Assembly: GCF_904849725.1 (NCBI RefSeq) | Contig: NC_058518.1 | Span: 9,506,147 to 9,570,146, forward strand | Length of the DNA: 64,000 nucleotides | DNA from: Hordeum vulgare subsp. vulgare | Lineage: Eukaryota; Streptophyta; Magnoliopsida; Poales; Poaceae | Direction of reading: 5' to 3' | Shown: one piece after another, positions 1-11,644 of the stretch | Layout of the letters: every line of letters starts with the position of its first letter | How positions within the stretch are numbered: position 1 is the first letter of the stretch | The notes under the pieces: generated by a model | Told to the model about the DNA's origin: nothing | What the model saw: the letters and a program-made list of their open reading frames with translations, nothing else | The model's database searches: none | Position numbers and translations under genes: made by a program

Positions 1-620
1 GAGCATGTAGAGTTTGCTTTTAAACAGTCCAGACAAAAACTGAATTATGAGCCTGGTTTCAGGATAATAATCCGGTTAGTTTCCCAAGAATCCACTCCTT
101 GCTGTTGACCATTAAGAGTACTTGGATTAAAAATGGAGTAGCTCACCTTCTGTTGATCTTGTTTTGTCAATTTTCTGTTGATTTGTCAATCATGCTTTTG
201 TTTTCACAGGTGGACAGATGGACAGTGGTCAATCCAAGCAATTCTGATCAAATGGGAGGACCCCTGTTGCTGCAACACTTCTGATCAATCCAAGCAATTG
301 ATCAATCCAAACACAGACCCCCTGTTACAGGTAGCAATCCAAACAGAGACCCATGTTGTTGTTCTTCCTCCAACTTGCTTGTTCTTGCTCGATTTGCTTG
401 GTCCGTTGAGAGCAGGAGAACCAGGGAGGAAGAGAGGCGCGATGAGACGACCCGGCTGCTCGCCGACCAGGTCAATTGGCAGGATCGAGGGCTCCGGCGC
501 TAGGAGGCTGAGGCGCTGGGCTCGCCGGCACAGGTGTCACACAGCAAGCTTTCGGGTCGCAGGCGCTGGAGGTTGTGCTGCTGCTACAGCACGCGCGACG
601 GGCGCGAGTTGCCAGCGGAG
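1..620. other. Unassigned left-end sequence
   Basis: I recognise no gene or repeat family here. Short open frames exist but have no domain and no convincing coding bias. The last 200 bases are GC-rich and the first 350 are AT-rich with a repeated 'caatccaag' motif near 225-310. It could be the edge of a repeat that begins outside the window. Confidence 0.4.
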
Positions 621-698
621 TAACTGTCTCAAGCTTAGTACAACCTTGTACTAGAGCTAGTACAAAGTTGAGACACTTATTTTGGTACGGAGGGAGTA
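621..698. mobile_element. Truncated Stowaway-type MITE
   Basis: The right end reads TACGGAGGGAGTA, the usual terminus of grass Stowaway (Tc1/mariner-derived) MITEs. Inward there is an imperfect palindrome built from TGTCTCAA, GTACAA, TTGTACT and TTGAGACA. The expected left terminus CTCCCTCCGT is missing, so only about the right half plus the inner stem survives. No TA duplication can be paired. Confidence 0.7.
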
Positions 699-762
699 TT
701 ATGGAACAGAGGGGTAGGAGCTTGCAATATGAATGCATAACAATTATGCAGCGCCTAGATCA

Positions 763-3511
763 TTTTTTTTGCGAGGGAAAAAGGAGTGTTTTGCTCAAGT
801 AATTTGGAGTTCATCCCTACACAGCTTAGGGACATCTAGAGCACCAGACTCAATCCAGACCATGGTTCGGTCCTCCGCTCTACCAAAACATGGTCTCGGT
901 CCTCCGCTCTACCAAAATTAGCTATTACATGACTAATATGGTTTTGCAACTGCACTCCCTTTCACCCATAAGTCTCTTCACCTCTGCTACCACCATGACA
1001 TACTGCGATCGATTCCCGCTGGTGTTGTTAATCATCTGGACGGCTTGAAGGCTGTCACATTCCAATATAACTGGTAGTTACGTCCATTGATGTGCTAGGG
1101 CTAGCCCTTCCATACATCCCGCCAGTTCCGTATGGAGGGCATCTGGGCACGACCATAGTGATCGGCAGGCCGAGAAGATGATGTCTCCATTGTGGTCTCT
1201 GAGGACCATACCCGCCCCTGCCGTACCATCGTGAGGATTGTAGGATCCATCAACATTTAGCTTAGTCCAGCTCTCCGGTGGAGGTACCCACTTGTGGTTC
1301 GCCCCAGCTGCAGCTCGTCTCGGCACCTCTGGCTGACCCGCTCTGTCTTGTATCACCATCTTCCCCTTGTCCCAGTCGCCCATGGGGAATTGCTGGATGC
1401 CCAAGATGGAGGCAACATAACTCTGGAGGAAGTTACGTGAGGCCTCGATGGGTGGCGCAGGTTTGTCGTGGACGATCTCGTTGCGGACGAACCAGCATCT
1501 CCAAAGCAGCATGGTCAGGCGTAGCCGATCTCCCTCGTCGCAGCTGGGCAGGAGGTGTAATGCCCATTCAGACCCCGTGTTACGAACGTCTTCAAGCTGC
1601 GGAATCCGCCATACTTGTGCCATGGCTCTCCACAATTCCACTGCCCTCGGGCATCTGTAGAAAGTATGGAAACTGTCCTCCCTCTCAAGTCCGCACAAGG
1701 GGCAAATATCAGTGACCTCCATATGACGTACATGTTTGTTGGACCAAGTAGCGAGAGAGTTAGTGGCCAATCTCCAAGCGAATACTCGCACCTTCGGGGA
1801 GCAGAGCATCCCCATAGTAATGCCCAGACGGCACGCCGTCCGTCTGGAGCGGTACTCGATGCTGCTGTAGAGGAGCGCAGCTTCCCTTCGAGCGCCAGCC
1901 GGTATGCGCTCCGTACGGTGAAGATACCAGTACGATCAGCCCCCCACGCCAAGAAATCGTCCCCTAGGCGAGGAGACGCTTTAATCTTCAGTATTTCCTG
2001 GACGTCTATCAGCATGAAATATTGGCGCAGTAGTCCCCCTCTCCAGGCTCCATGCTCGTCGAGCAGATCGCTGACTCTGCGTAGACGACACCTCCCTTGC
2101 TGCGATATTGGCGATCTCCCAACCGGATGAGGGATCCAGGCGTCCCGCCATATCCTGACAGACTTCCCATTCCCAATACGCCACACCAGCCCCTCCTTCA
2201 ACAGTTCTAGCCCATGAACAATAGACTGCCACGTTTGCGACGCATTGGTTGTGAATACTGTGTCTTCCAATCGGCCATTAGGAAAGTACCTAGCTTTCAG
2301 CAATGTAGTGCATAGACTATCGGGGTTCACAAGTAGCCGCCAGGCTTGTCGAGCCAGCATCGCTTGGTTGAAAAGCCAAAAATCCATAAACCCCATACCT
2401 CCAGCCGCCTTTGGTTTCAGCAGCGACTCCCAGGCCTTCCAATGTGTTTTCCGTTTACCTGTGTACGCGCGCCACCAAAAGCTGCGTACCATCCTGCCAA
2501 GATCATCGCAGGTGCTTCTCGGAAATTTGAATAAGCTCATAAAGAAGGTGGGAAGGGCCTGCGCAACCGCTTTGATCAGGACTTCCCTTCCGGCTTGTGA
2601 CATTAGCTCACCCCATTGTATGATCCTCTTGGTCATTTGTTGTTGCAGGTTTTGTAACTTTCCCCGAGAAAAGCGCCCATTCGGGGTAGGGAAACCTAAG
2701 TACTTCTCCTCAAAGCTCGCAGTGACAATGTTCAGAGTTTGCATTACCTCCTGTTTCCTTGCTTCAGGACAAGAAGGACCAAACAAGATTGAGCATTTGA
2801 CTGGGTTAATAAGTTGGCCAGTAGCACTGGTATATGTAGCCAGAACTGCTTTGACTTGAGCTGCTTCTACCTCGCTCGCCCGAAAAAACAGCAGTGTGTC
2901 ATCTGCGAAGAGGAGATGAGATATTCCTGGGGCACGGGGACAGACTCGAAGTGGCGAGATAACATTAGCTGCAGTTGCCTGGTTGAAAACAGCATCGAGA
3001 CCATCAACAAAAAGGAATAAGAAAGGGGAGAGGGGATCTCCCTGCCAAAGTCCACGTGTTGGAGAGAACGAATCCGAGAGGACTCCATTGATTTTGACAT
3101 TATAGCTCACCGAGGTGACACACGTCATGATCCAAGACACCCACCGGTGAGAGAATCCCAGCTGTTGCATCATTCGTTCCAAGAATGTCCAGTCGACACG
3201 ATCATAAGCCTTTGAGAGATCAAGTTTATATGCGCAGAAACTTTGCTCAGGGTCCTTCTCCTGTTTTATTGCATGGAAGCATTCGAAGGCAATTAAGGCA
3301 TTATCCGTGATTAACCTTCCTTTGACAAAAGCACTTTGAGCTGGGGAGACTAGCTCGTCCAATATAGGCCGGAGTCTGTTAACAAGGCATTTAGCAATGA
3401 CCTTGTAGATGACGTTGCACAAGCTAATAGGCCTAAAATCCGTGAGCTGAGAGGGAGAATCAGTCTTGGGAATCAGGACTATGACGGTGCTATTAACCCC
3501 TCGAGGCATTA
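763..3511 (-). mobile_element. LINE (L1-like) retrotransposon, 5'-truncated
   Basis: This is a non-LTR retrotransposon on the minus strand. It ends in a short poly-A tail, seen as a T run at 763-770, after a non-coding 3' region. The coding part covers reverse transcriptase, a zinc-knuckle and RNase H. The endonuclease and the 5' half are absent because an LTR begins exactly at 3512. No target duplication can be identified. Confidence 0.85.
925..3511 (-). pseudogene. LINE ORF2 remnant: reverse transcriptase + zf-RVT + RNase H
   Basis: Read on the minus strand, the reverse transcriptase shows FRPISLCNVIYK, the DLSKAYDRVDW box, a QGDPLSP box and the FADD catalytic motif near 2890. It is followed by the thumb and connection region, then a zinc-binding zf-RVT module (CPLCG with a later FYRCPRA) near 1700, and an RNase H segment beginning LNVDGSYN near 1260. 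The frame shifts by one base in the G run at 1796-1799, between the connection and zf-RVT parts, consistent with loss of one base. A TAA at 1078-1080 interrupts RNase H, whose frame continues to a stop at 925-927. The RT core still looks catalytically complete, but the copy lacks its endonuclease and cannot be autonomous. Confidence 0.85.
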
Positions 3512-4577
3512 TGTTGGAATTATGCCCTAGAGGCAATAATAAATATAGTTATTATTATAATTCCTGTATCAAGATAATCGTTTATTGTCCATGCTATAAT
3601 TGTATTGAATGAAGACTTATATACATGTGTGGATACATAGACAAAACACTATCCCTAGCAAGCCTCTAGTTGGCTAGCCAGTTGATCAAAGATAGTCAGG
3701 GTCTTCTGATTATATACAAGGTGTTGTTGCTTGATAACTGGATCACGTCATTAGGAGAATCACGTGATGGAGTAGACCCAAACTAATAGACGTAGCATGT
3801 TGATCGTGTCATTTTGTTGCTACTGTTTTCTGCGTGTCAAGTATTTGTTTCTATGACCATGAGATCATATAACTCACTGACACCAGAGGAATGCTTTGTG
3901 TGTATCAAACGTCGCAACGTAACTGGGTGACTATAAAGATGCTCTATAGGTATCTCTAAAGGTGTTCGTTGAGTTAGTATGGATCGAGACTGGGATTTGT
4001 CACTCCGTGTGACGGAGAGGTATCTCGGGGCCCACTCAGTAATACAACATCACACACAAGCCTTGCAAGCAATGTGACTTAGTGTAAGTTGCGGGATCTT
4101 GTATTACGGAACAAGTAAAGAGACTTGCCGGTAAACGAGATTGAAATAGGTATGCGGATACTCACGATCGAATCTCGGGCAAGTAACATACCGAAGGACA
4201 AAGGGAATGACATACGGGATTATATGAATCCTTGGCACTGAGGTTCAAACGATAAGATCTTCGTAGAATATGTGGGATCCAATATGGGCATCCAGGTCCC
4301 GTTATTGGATATTGACCGAGGAGTCACTCGGGTCATGTCTACATAGTTCTCGAACCCGCAGGGTCTGCACACTTAAGGTTCGACGTTGTTTTATGTGTAT
4401 TTGAGTTATATGGTTGGTTACCGAATGTTGTTCGGAGTCCCGGATGAGATCACGGACGTCACGAGGGTTTTCGGAATGGTCCGGAAACGAAGATTGATAT
4501 ATAGGATGACCTCATTTGATTACCGGAAGGTTTTCGGAGTTACCGGGAATGTACCGGGAATGACGAATGGATTCCGG
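3512..4577 (+). mobile_element. Truncated Copia LTR (same family as the 48-57 kb element)
   Basis: It starts TGTTGGAATTATGCCCTAGA and runs parallel, with scattered substitutions, to the first 1.07 kb of the 1.82-kb LTRs at 48643 and 55703. It stops at 4577, after which a few filler bases join CACTA sequence. The intact 5' terminus abutting the LINE suggests insertion into the LINE, followed by a deletion that removed the rest of the LTR, the internal region and the LINE 5' half. Confidence 0.85.
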
Positions 4578-4582
4578 GTGTT

Positions 4583-4854
4583 CTACGGCAGGCCACGTGT
4601 TAGGCCTTTAGTCCCAGGTTGAGCCACCAACCGGGACTAAAGGGGGATACGAACGGTTGCCATCACCACTGCCCACTGCGTAGCCCTTTAGTCCCGGTTT
4701 GGGACACGAACCGGGACTAAAGTATCCTTACAGTCCGGGACTAAAGCCTCGAGGAGGCATTGAGAATTGGGGCGACGTGGCCGGGCCTTTAGTTCCGGCC
4801 CAGAGGCAGGCCGGGACTAAAGGGTCCCGGCCAAAGGCCCGTTTTCCACTAGTG
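4583..4854 (-). mobile_element. CACTA transposon terminal fragment
   Basis: It ends with TAGTG (CACTA on the other strand) inside GTTTTCCACTAGTG at 4854 and contains several GGGACTAAAG / CTTTAGTCCC inverted motifs. In reverse complement it matches the left end of the 11-kb CACTA at 33146-33430 along its length, with substitutions. The other end is lost at the junction with the LTR fragment. Confidence 0.85.
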
Positions 4855-5400
4855 TGAAGGACTTCTTCTCCAACTTGTTGTACAACACACAAGCACAAGT
4901 AGGCTACAATGTGAAACAATATTGACAATGCATATTTGTCTAGTGATGAACAAAATAATACATGTTTGACTAGGGATCAACGAAACAATATATGTCCCAC
5001 CAGAGATCAACTTACTTGCTCGGTGATTTGGGCACCGCTCGGCCACAATGCGATGAGATGTTTCAAGTGCCGAATACTTGGAAATGGCCTCTTGGATGAT
5101 GTACCATCAATGGTTGAGGGACTTCCATTTACGGTTGCGGATGAGCACGTCGGAGTAGGGCACGGACTTTTTGTTCATGGAACCATATGTGAATGTTCCT
5201 CCAAAAGGTTGTGCCCTTTTGCTCCATGCCATGGAACGGAACAATGCTAGTGGCCAACCATGCATCGCATAATAGCTCGTCCTTTCGCAGGTTGAAACTT
5301 TCTTCTCTACCCTTCTTCTTCGGATCACCTGTTGTATCATCCGAATCATTGTCGTTGCCGTCCTCCACCTCCGCTCCGGCTGCTGCTCTTCAGAGGCCCA
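4855..5400 (-). pseudogene. PIF/Harbinger-associated MYB/SANT-like ORF remnant
   Basis: On the minus strand from about 5368 the frame reads an acidic start (MEDGNDNDSDD), a basic stretch (PKKKGREE), then DELLCDAWLATS and GTTFWRNIHIWFHEQK. This is the trihelix/MYB-like domain typical of the second protein of plant PIF/Harbinger elements and of related plant families. The frame then slips: the neighbouring frame continues with NRKWKSLNH followed by a stop where tryptophan is expected. It is therefore a decayed gene. Its upstream side is interrupted at 5537 by the Gypsy element and continues at 14015. I infer it is a relic rather than a host gene. Confidence 0.6.
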
Positions 5401-5532
5401 ATGTTGTTGTTGTTGTGTACCATCATCGATGTGGGTGTAGGACTACTGCGTTGCCGTCTAGATGTAGGACTGATGCTGGCGGTAGTTGCCGGACCGGATG
5501 GGATCCGAGTCTTTCACCTGCTCGTCCTCATG

Positions 5533-5537
5533 GCTCC
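5533..5537. repeat. Target-site duplication GCTCC (left)
   Basis: GCTCC immediately precedes the first base of the left Gypsy LTR and recurs at 14015-14019 directly after the right LTR. This is the 5-bp duplication expected of LTR retrotransposon integration. Confidence 0.9.
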
Positions 5538-6094
5538 TGTCGTGGGTATAAGCCTGACAGTAGATGTGTAGGGTACGAAAAGGATGGGCAGAGCCTTAGC
5601 TACGGCGAGGTTGTATGAGTTCGGGCCCCTCTGTGGTGGAGGTAATAGCCCTACGTCTTAGTGCTCTGGGAGCTTGTTGTGGAGTGGAATATAGAATACA
5701 ATGAGTTGCTAACCCCCGCACCAGTGGGGGAGGGTGGCTTATATAGAGTGCGCTACCCTCTACAACGGTTCGGTGCGCAGGGGTGGAGTAGTGGCGAATA
5801 AATGCCTACGTTACAGGTAACGTGCGTCTTAAATGCTTATAAAGGCGTGTGGAAACGTACGACCGTTTCCCTCCTGGGGGTTACGATGTACAGAGTGGAA
5901 TCCAGTCGGTCAGTTCGCCACGCTCCGAATGCTCGTCTTCGACTGGATGGTCGACGGTCTGTTACCGACTGGATGAAGGGAACTTCTTAGTTCAGTCGGA
6001 ACTAACTAAGGGCCATGTCCCTTATGAAGGGTAGTCCTTGGGTAGGACCTATAAGGCAGGCCTATGACCCTACCCTAGGACTATAACCCCATCA
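5538..6094 (-). repeat. Gypsy LTR, left (3' LTR in element sense)
   Basis: 557 bp, bounded TGTCGTGGG...CCCCATCA on the plus strand and nearly identical to 13457-14014. A TATA-like stretch (GGCTTATATAGAG) lies near 5730 in plus orientation. Confidence 0.92.
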
Positions 6095-6616
6095 TTAGTC
6101 CCCGAATGGATTGGGGTTGGAACGACGAAGTGACGCTTGAAGTTTGGATCCGACTGGCACGGATGTGCCTTTGGCGTTGCTTTCCTCGATCCATTTTATC
6201 TTTTCTGATCAACGATCTGAGTGGAAGTATTTGTGAAACCGACTGTCGGAAACCGAGTGCTTCCGCGGTATCTTCTGACGTGACCAGTCAACTGACACCG
6301 GCGGATTTTCCGGGATCCTCAAATTTCGGTTACCGCGCGCTCAGCGGGGATGACGCCATCGCGCTCGAGTAGCGCCTGACGCCTCGATCCTCGCGCCTTC
6401 AACCTCTTCACTAATATCGCCGCGGTTGGTCGGGGGATAAGGTTTCGGGGCCACCTGCCAGCGTCCCAGTCGGAACCCTACTTAAATCTCGGCGGCGAGG
6501 GTTTTTTGTTACGCTCGCCGAATCTCTTGCCTTCGCTTGCTCCGTTCTTCTCCTCACCTCCAGCGCACCTACACTTCTTCCTCCTCCTTCCTCCTCGCGG
6601 ATCCGCAGCTTCCGCC

Positions 6617-9600
6617 ATGACCATGGGTCAGACCAGCAAGATGGAGGCGAGGAAGAAGAAGGGGAAGGCGGCGGCTGCGGCGGCAGCGACCGCTGCCGGC
6701 GGGGTGGATTCAAGGCGACTTCCTCCCCTCCACGATGACGGACGGGGATCTGCTGCAGCTGGTGGAGCACGGGATGATCGTGCACAAGTCTTGGAGGCTG
6801 CCGACGGAGAATGAGGTCGAGCCGGCGCCCCGGGAGGGGGAGCGCGTCCTGCTGCTCAGCCACGTCTATCGAGGTTTCTCCTTGCCCCCGCATCCTTTCT
6901 TCAAGGGCGTTATGAATCACTTCGGGGCACAGCTCCACCACTTTCCCCCGAACGCTATTGCCCATCTCTCTGCTTTCATAGTTCTGTGCGAGTGCTTCAT
7001 TGGCTGTCCTCCCCATTGGGGGCTGTTCAAGCACATATTCTCTACTAGATCTCAAACCATCAAACGACTCAGCCAGTCGGACGATAAGACACATCTTCTC
7101 CAGCTCTGCGGGGGCTTAGGTTTCCAGAAAAAGAGTCGGAGCAGTTATCCTGCCCTTCAGCTAAGTGAGTCGGTCAGGAACTGGCAGTCGACGTGGTTCT
7201 ACTGCCAGGACGTTGCCTGTCCGAATGCCACGACGGGGCTGCCTCCCTTTAGCTTAGATCGGCCCGCTCCGCCTAAGCAGCTTGCGCTCACGAAGGCGGA
7301 GAAGAACGACATCCAGCCTCTGGTCGAGGCACTCGTGGATGTCGTCAGAAGGGGGGTCACCGGCAAAGACTTGCTGGAGGTCTTCCTCGGTCGGTGCATC
7401 CAACCCCTGCAGGCTCGCGACCACGCCATGTGGCACTATACGGGGCCCGAAGATTCCACTCGGATCATCGTTGTGGGAGTGACTGAGGAGAAGGTGACCT
7501 CGTGGGTGCTCCAGATCACAGGCCGCTGCGAGAATCCCAGAGGATCCCGGCGAGTGAGGCCTTTCTGCGCGGATAACCCTCCTCCGAATCAGGTGAGTAA
7601 CATTTGTCGAGTGCGCGTAACTGTCTTAATCTTATTGTTTGCTTGAATCTCTGTGTGATGTCTGATGTCGCCGACTGAATTTTATGCAGAAGTGGACCAA
7701 CTGGTTTTCTCCCGTCTCGAACGGGAACCCGACCGAGGAGGAGGAGGAAGGCAACCAGGAAGGCAGCCAGGAAGGCAGCATGGAGAGCGCTGAGTATGTC
7801 TCCGACAGTGGGGAATCAGAGGAAGAGACCAGCGAGGAAGAGGAGGAAGACGAAGAGCAGGACTCGCCGCCTCCGTAGTTAGAGCATCGGACCAAGCGCC
7901 GACACGAACCTGCAGTTCCCTCGGTCCCTCCGGCATCCTCGAGTGCTCCGTCCACTGCCCCCGTGGTCCCGAGTGCTCGGAGCACCAAGAGGGCCAGGGA
8001 TGTTGCTGCTGAACCTGCGGGTCAGTCTTCCAAGGCGGCCAAACCGAGTGGGTCTAAACCTCGGAAGGCTTTGCCGCGGATGAGGGTTACTGTTCCCGTC
8101 ACCTCCATGTAAGTGCCATAATCTTCTAATTTCTTCTGATATCCGATTGGACTCCTGTTTATTGGTCGAATGGATTTCACTCGACAGAGTTGCTACCTCC
8201 GCCACCTCTCCGGCCAGCCAGGAGGATGACCCCATGGACACGGACAACGTCGTCTCGTCCCAGCCAGGTGCGTTGTAGTGACCCCGAGAGTTTTATATTA
8301 TCGCGTCACAAATTCTATCTTAGGCCTTGCCTCTTTCTTTTTCTGAGATCCCGCGCCGTTCGGTCTGTCAGGGGCGATTTGCGTGGACGAGGGTGACTAG
8401 GGGAGAGTTGAACAAGCCACGGAGCCCGTTCTTGAGGTTGCCCCACCAGTCACTGCTCTCGCCGCAGACGTGCTGCCGACTGAGGCGACGTTGCCGACTG
8501 AAACGGCGCTGGTGGCTGATGAACCGACTGGAGCGGGTCTTGGGATGCCCCAGGAACTTCCAACGATGCCAGGCTCGTCGAATGTCGAGTTGAACATCCA
8601 GCGTCTCCCGGAGGAGCAGGTGGGAGCGGCCAAGGGGGCCATGGTGCAGGTGGAGCTGATGGCGGGAGAAGCCAAGAAGGCATATGACTCCATCGCATCT
8701 CTGTACCAGCGGAGCTTGGAGCTGTGGGATGATATCCGAGTAAGTGGGCTAGTAAGTATTTACTTTTCTCTTGTAACCTACTGGGTGTTCTCGGATACCG
8801 TATGACGTTTGCAATGGGTTCACTCTGAGTGAACCCAGTGGGTGTAGTCCCCGAGACTTCTGTCGAGTGCTTGCACCAGCAGTTGTCTTTATACATATTG
8901 TCTTTGCTTTGGTCAGATCTGTAAATATATGGCCGACTGCGAACAGTTGTGGCACTCGGGGTGCACTTACTGTAAGAGTCCCCGAGAGTAATTTGTACTC
9001 AGGTCGGGTAGTATTAGCCTCGTAGGCGTAGGTGGTAACATGTATCTCAATAGGGCGGGCCTGCTTGAGTTGCATGCCAGTGGGGTCACTCTTAGTGAAC
9101 CCACTGGGTGTAGTCCCCGAGACCGCTGTCGACTGCTTGCGTCGGCAGGGGTCTGAAGAACTTAACTTTTATTGTTGAATTGTCTGATTGTCTGTTGGTG
9201 TTGGCTGGCAGAAAACTTGTGAAATGGGGACAGCCTATGAGACTCTCAGGGCGGAGAAGATTCAGTTTGCTGGTGAGCTGGATGCGGCACTGCTTGCCAT
9301 GGCTGGTATGAAGGAGGTTCTGGCGGAACGGGAGAAGTCGTTGGAGCAGGCTCGTGAAGCAAACAAAGTGCTGACTGAGGAAGTTGAGAAGATGGGGAAA
9401 CAGAGGACTGCTCTGATGGGACAGATGGACGTGCTAAACAAATGGTGCATAGCTCAGGAGAAATAGGTCAGTGACTCGGCTCGGCAGATGATGACGCGTC
9501 TGGCTGGTAAGTCCTGCTTTGTCCGAGTGCTTGTGGTATGTGCGTCACACTCGGCGCTTATTGTTTGCTTGTCCTTTTGTTGCAGATTTTTGCATTGATG

Positions 9601-10076
9601 CTGAAGCTGAAGCAACTGACGTGGAGCGGTCGATTCGCGAGAACGTTCCACTCGGCGAGGACGCCAATCGAGATCTGCTCCGAGCGCACATCCGCGTGGG
9701 CAAAGTTGGCCCTTTCATTGGTCGACTGAGAGAAGTCGTCGGCCGAATCGACAAGGAGCTTTGGCCAGAAGATGAGTCGCGGCAAGAGATGGAAAACTTG
9801 ATGACTCGACTGGAGGAGATCCCGAACCGAGTGCAATCATGGAAGAAATCTGCAGCTCGTTGTGGTGCAGATGTTGCTCTGTCCCTGGTCCGAGTTCATT
9901 GCAAGGAGGTGCGCGAGGAGAAGCTGAAAACATTGAAGGTCGCCAACACGAAGAAACTTCGATTCGAAGACTTCATGGAAACTTTCCTTGAGAGTGCCAC
10001 CCGCATCGCCGACGGTATCGATCTAGACACGTTCGTAGAGCCCTCCAGTCCTGGCGCTAATCCAGATGATGCGTAA
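6617..10076 (+). pseudogene. Antisense multi-exon gene of the Tat-like element (putative gypsy-type transposon domain)
   Basis: This gene runs opposite to the retroelement's pol. Exon 1 (about 6617-7592) encodes an Ala/Lys-rich start, then from 6735 a long conserved region (LLQLVEHGMIVHKSWRLP, then HFPPNAIAHLSAFIVLCECF). I recognise this as the plant 'putative gypsy type transposon' family. Introns have GT-AG borders: donor 7593, exon 2 from 7690, donor 8109, exon 3 from 8188, donor 8740, exon 5 9212-9506, exon 6 9586-10076. Exon 2 is very acidic and exons 5-6 are helical and coiled-coil-like. Breaks: a frame slip near 6700-6706, TAG at 7876-7878 and TAG at 9464-9466, with coding sequence resuming after each. 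The phase into the exon near 8401 does not fit. Function is unknown; the C-terminus suggests a nuclear structural protein, which is only inference. Confidence 0.75.
8817..9160. repeat. Duplicated intronic motif of the antisense gene
   Basis: A segment near 8817-8880 (GTGAACCCAGTGGGTGTAGT, then CCCCGAGAC and GTCGA/TGCTTG) recurs near 9085-9150 with a few changes, inside the same intron. It shares the CCCCGAG core with the 70-bp array further on. Confidence 0.6.
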
Positions 10077-10380
10077 GAATTCTTTATCCTCGGTATGCCG
10101 AGTGTTGATCTGTAAGGAACTTTGGCCACTTCTGTTGGCCGTCACATTCTTGGATCGGTGCGGGTAAGCTTGATCTGCATCGAGTGAACTATCTTTGTTT
10201 GAACTTTGAATCGAATCTTTTGCTCTTCTGTTGCAATTTTGACTCGAGTTTTTGTTTGGCGTTTCTTGGCGAAGCCAAAGGCAAAGATTCGGAACATGTC
10301 AGTTGTCTTGACATCTGCATGAGACTCATTGAGAGTCCGTGGAATTTCCGAGTGTACCTGTAGGATACAATCGAAGGCAT

Positions 10381-11530
10381 GTGGGTGCTTAGGCGATTCT
10401 GCATCGCATCTAAGTCCCCGAGTGTGGCGTTAAGTGCACACTCGAAAAGTTAATACTTAGGCAATTCGTGAGCGCATCTAAGTACCCGAGTGTGACGTTA
10501 AGTGCACACTCGGAGAAAGTTAATAGTTAGGCGATTCTGGATCGTAGCTAAGTCCCCGAGTGTGACGTTAAGGGCACACTCGGAGAAAGTTAATACTTAG
10601 GCAATTGTGGATCGCAGCTAAGCCCCCGAGTGTGACGTTAAATGCACACTCGGAGAAATTTAATACTTAGGCGATTCTGGATCGCAGCTAAGCCGCCGAG
10701 TGTGACGTTAAGTACACACTCGGAGAAAGTTAAGACTTAGGCGATTCTGGATCGCAGCTAAGTCCCCGAGTGTGACGTTAAGTGCAAACTCGGAGAAAGT
10801 TAATACTTAGACGATTCTGGATCGCAGCTAAGCCTCCGAGTGTGACGTTAAGTGCACACTCGGAGAAATTTAATACTTAGGCGATTCTGGATCGCAGCTA
10901 AGTCCCCGAGTGTGACGTTAAGTGCACACTCGGAGAAAGTTAATACTTAGGCGATACGGGATCGCAGCTAAGCTACCGAGTGTGACGTTAAGTGCACACT
11001 CGGAGAAAGTTACGACTTAGGCGATTCTGGATCGCAGCTAAGTCCCCGAGTGTGACGTTAAGTGCACACTCGGAGAAAGTTAATACTTAGGCGATACGGG
11101 ATCGCAGCTAAGTCCCCGAGTGTGACGTTAAGTGCATACTCGGAGAAAGGTAATAGTTAGGCGATACGGGATCGCAGCTAAGTCCCCGAGTGTGACGTTA
11201 AGGCACACTCGAAGAAAGTTAATACTTAGGCGATACGGGATCGCAGCTAAGTCCCCGAGTGTGACGTTAAGTGCACACTCGGAGAAAGGTAATACTTAGG
11301 CGATACGGGATCGCAGCTAAGTCCCCGAGTGTGACGTTAAGGCACACTTGGAGAAAGTTAATACTTAGGCGATACGGGATTGCAGCTAAGTCCCCGAGTG
11401 TGACGTTAAGTGCACACTCGGAGAAAGTTAATACTTAGGCGATACGGGATCACAGCTAAGTCCCCGAGTGTGACGTTAAGTGCACACTCGGAGAAAGTTC
11501 ATAGTTAGGCGATTCGGGATCGCAGCTAAG
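10381..11530. repeat. 70-bp tandem repeat array (about 16 copies)
   Basis: Unit boundaries recur every 70 bp (TAATACTTAG at 10451, 10591, 10661, 10801 and onward), with two or three 69-bp units near 11200-11350. Each unit carries CCGAGTGTG, a 10-base spacer and CACACTCGG, which can form a 9-bp stem. Neighbouring units are well over 90 percent alike by eye. The array lies between the antisense gene and the integrase gene. Confidence 0.95.
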
Positions 11531-11644
11531 TTTTTTTTTGGGACCGGAGTCTGCGACCGTGGAAGAACTTTGAACCTGCAAAAAACTCGATCTGCTTTAT
11601 ATTATTTCACCAATACTTGTTCTTTACATTGCTTCAGTCGACGG

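Noticed and set aside
9262..10129. Minus-strand frames opposite the coiled-coil exons
   Set aside because: Shadow frames; splice borders and residue patterns support the plus strand.
10381..11530. CRISPR-like regular repeat
   Set aside because: Repeats are directly adjacent without unique spacers, in a plant retrotransposon.
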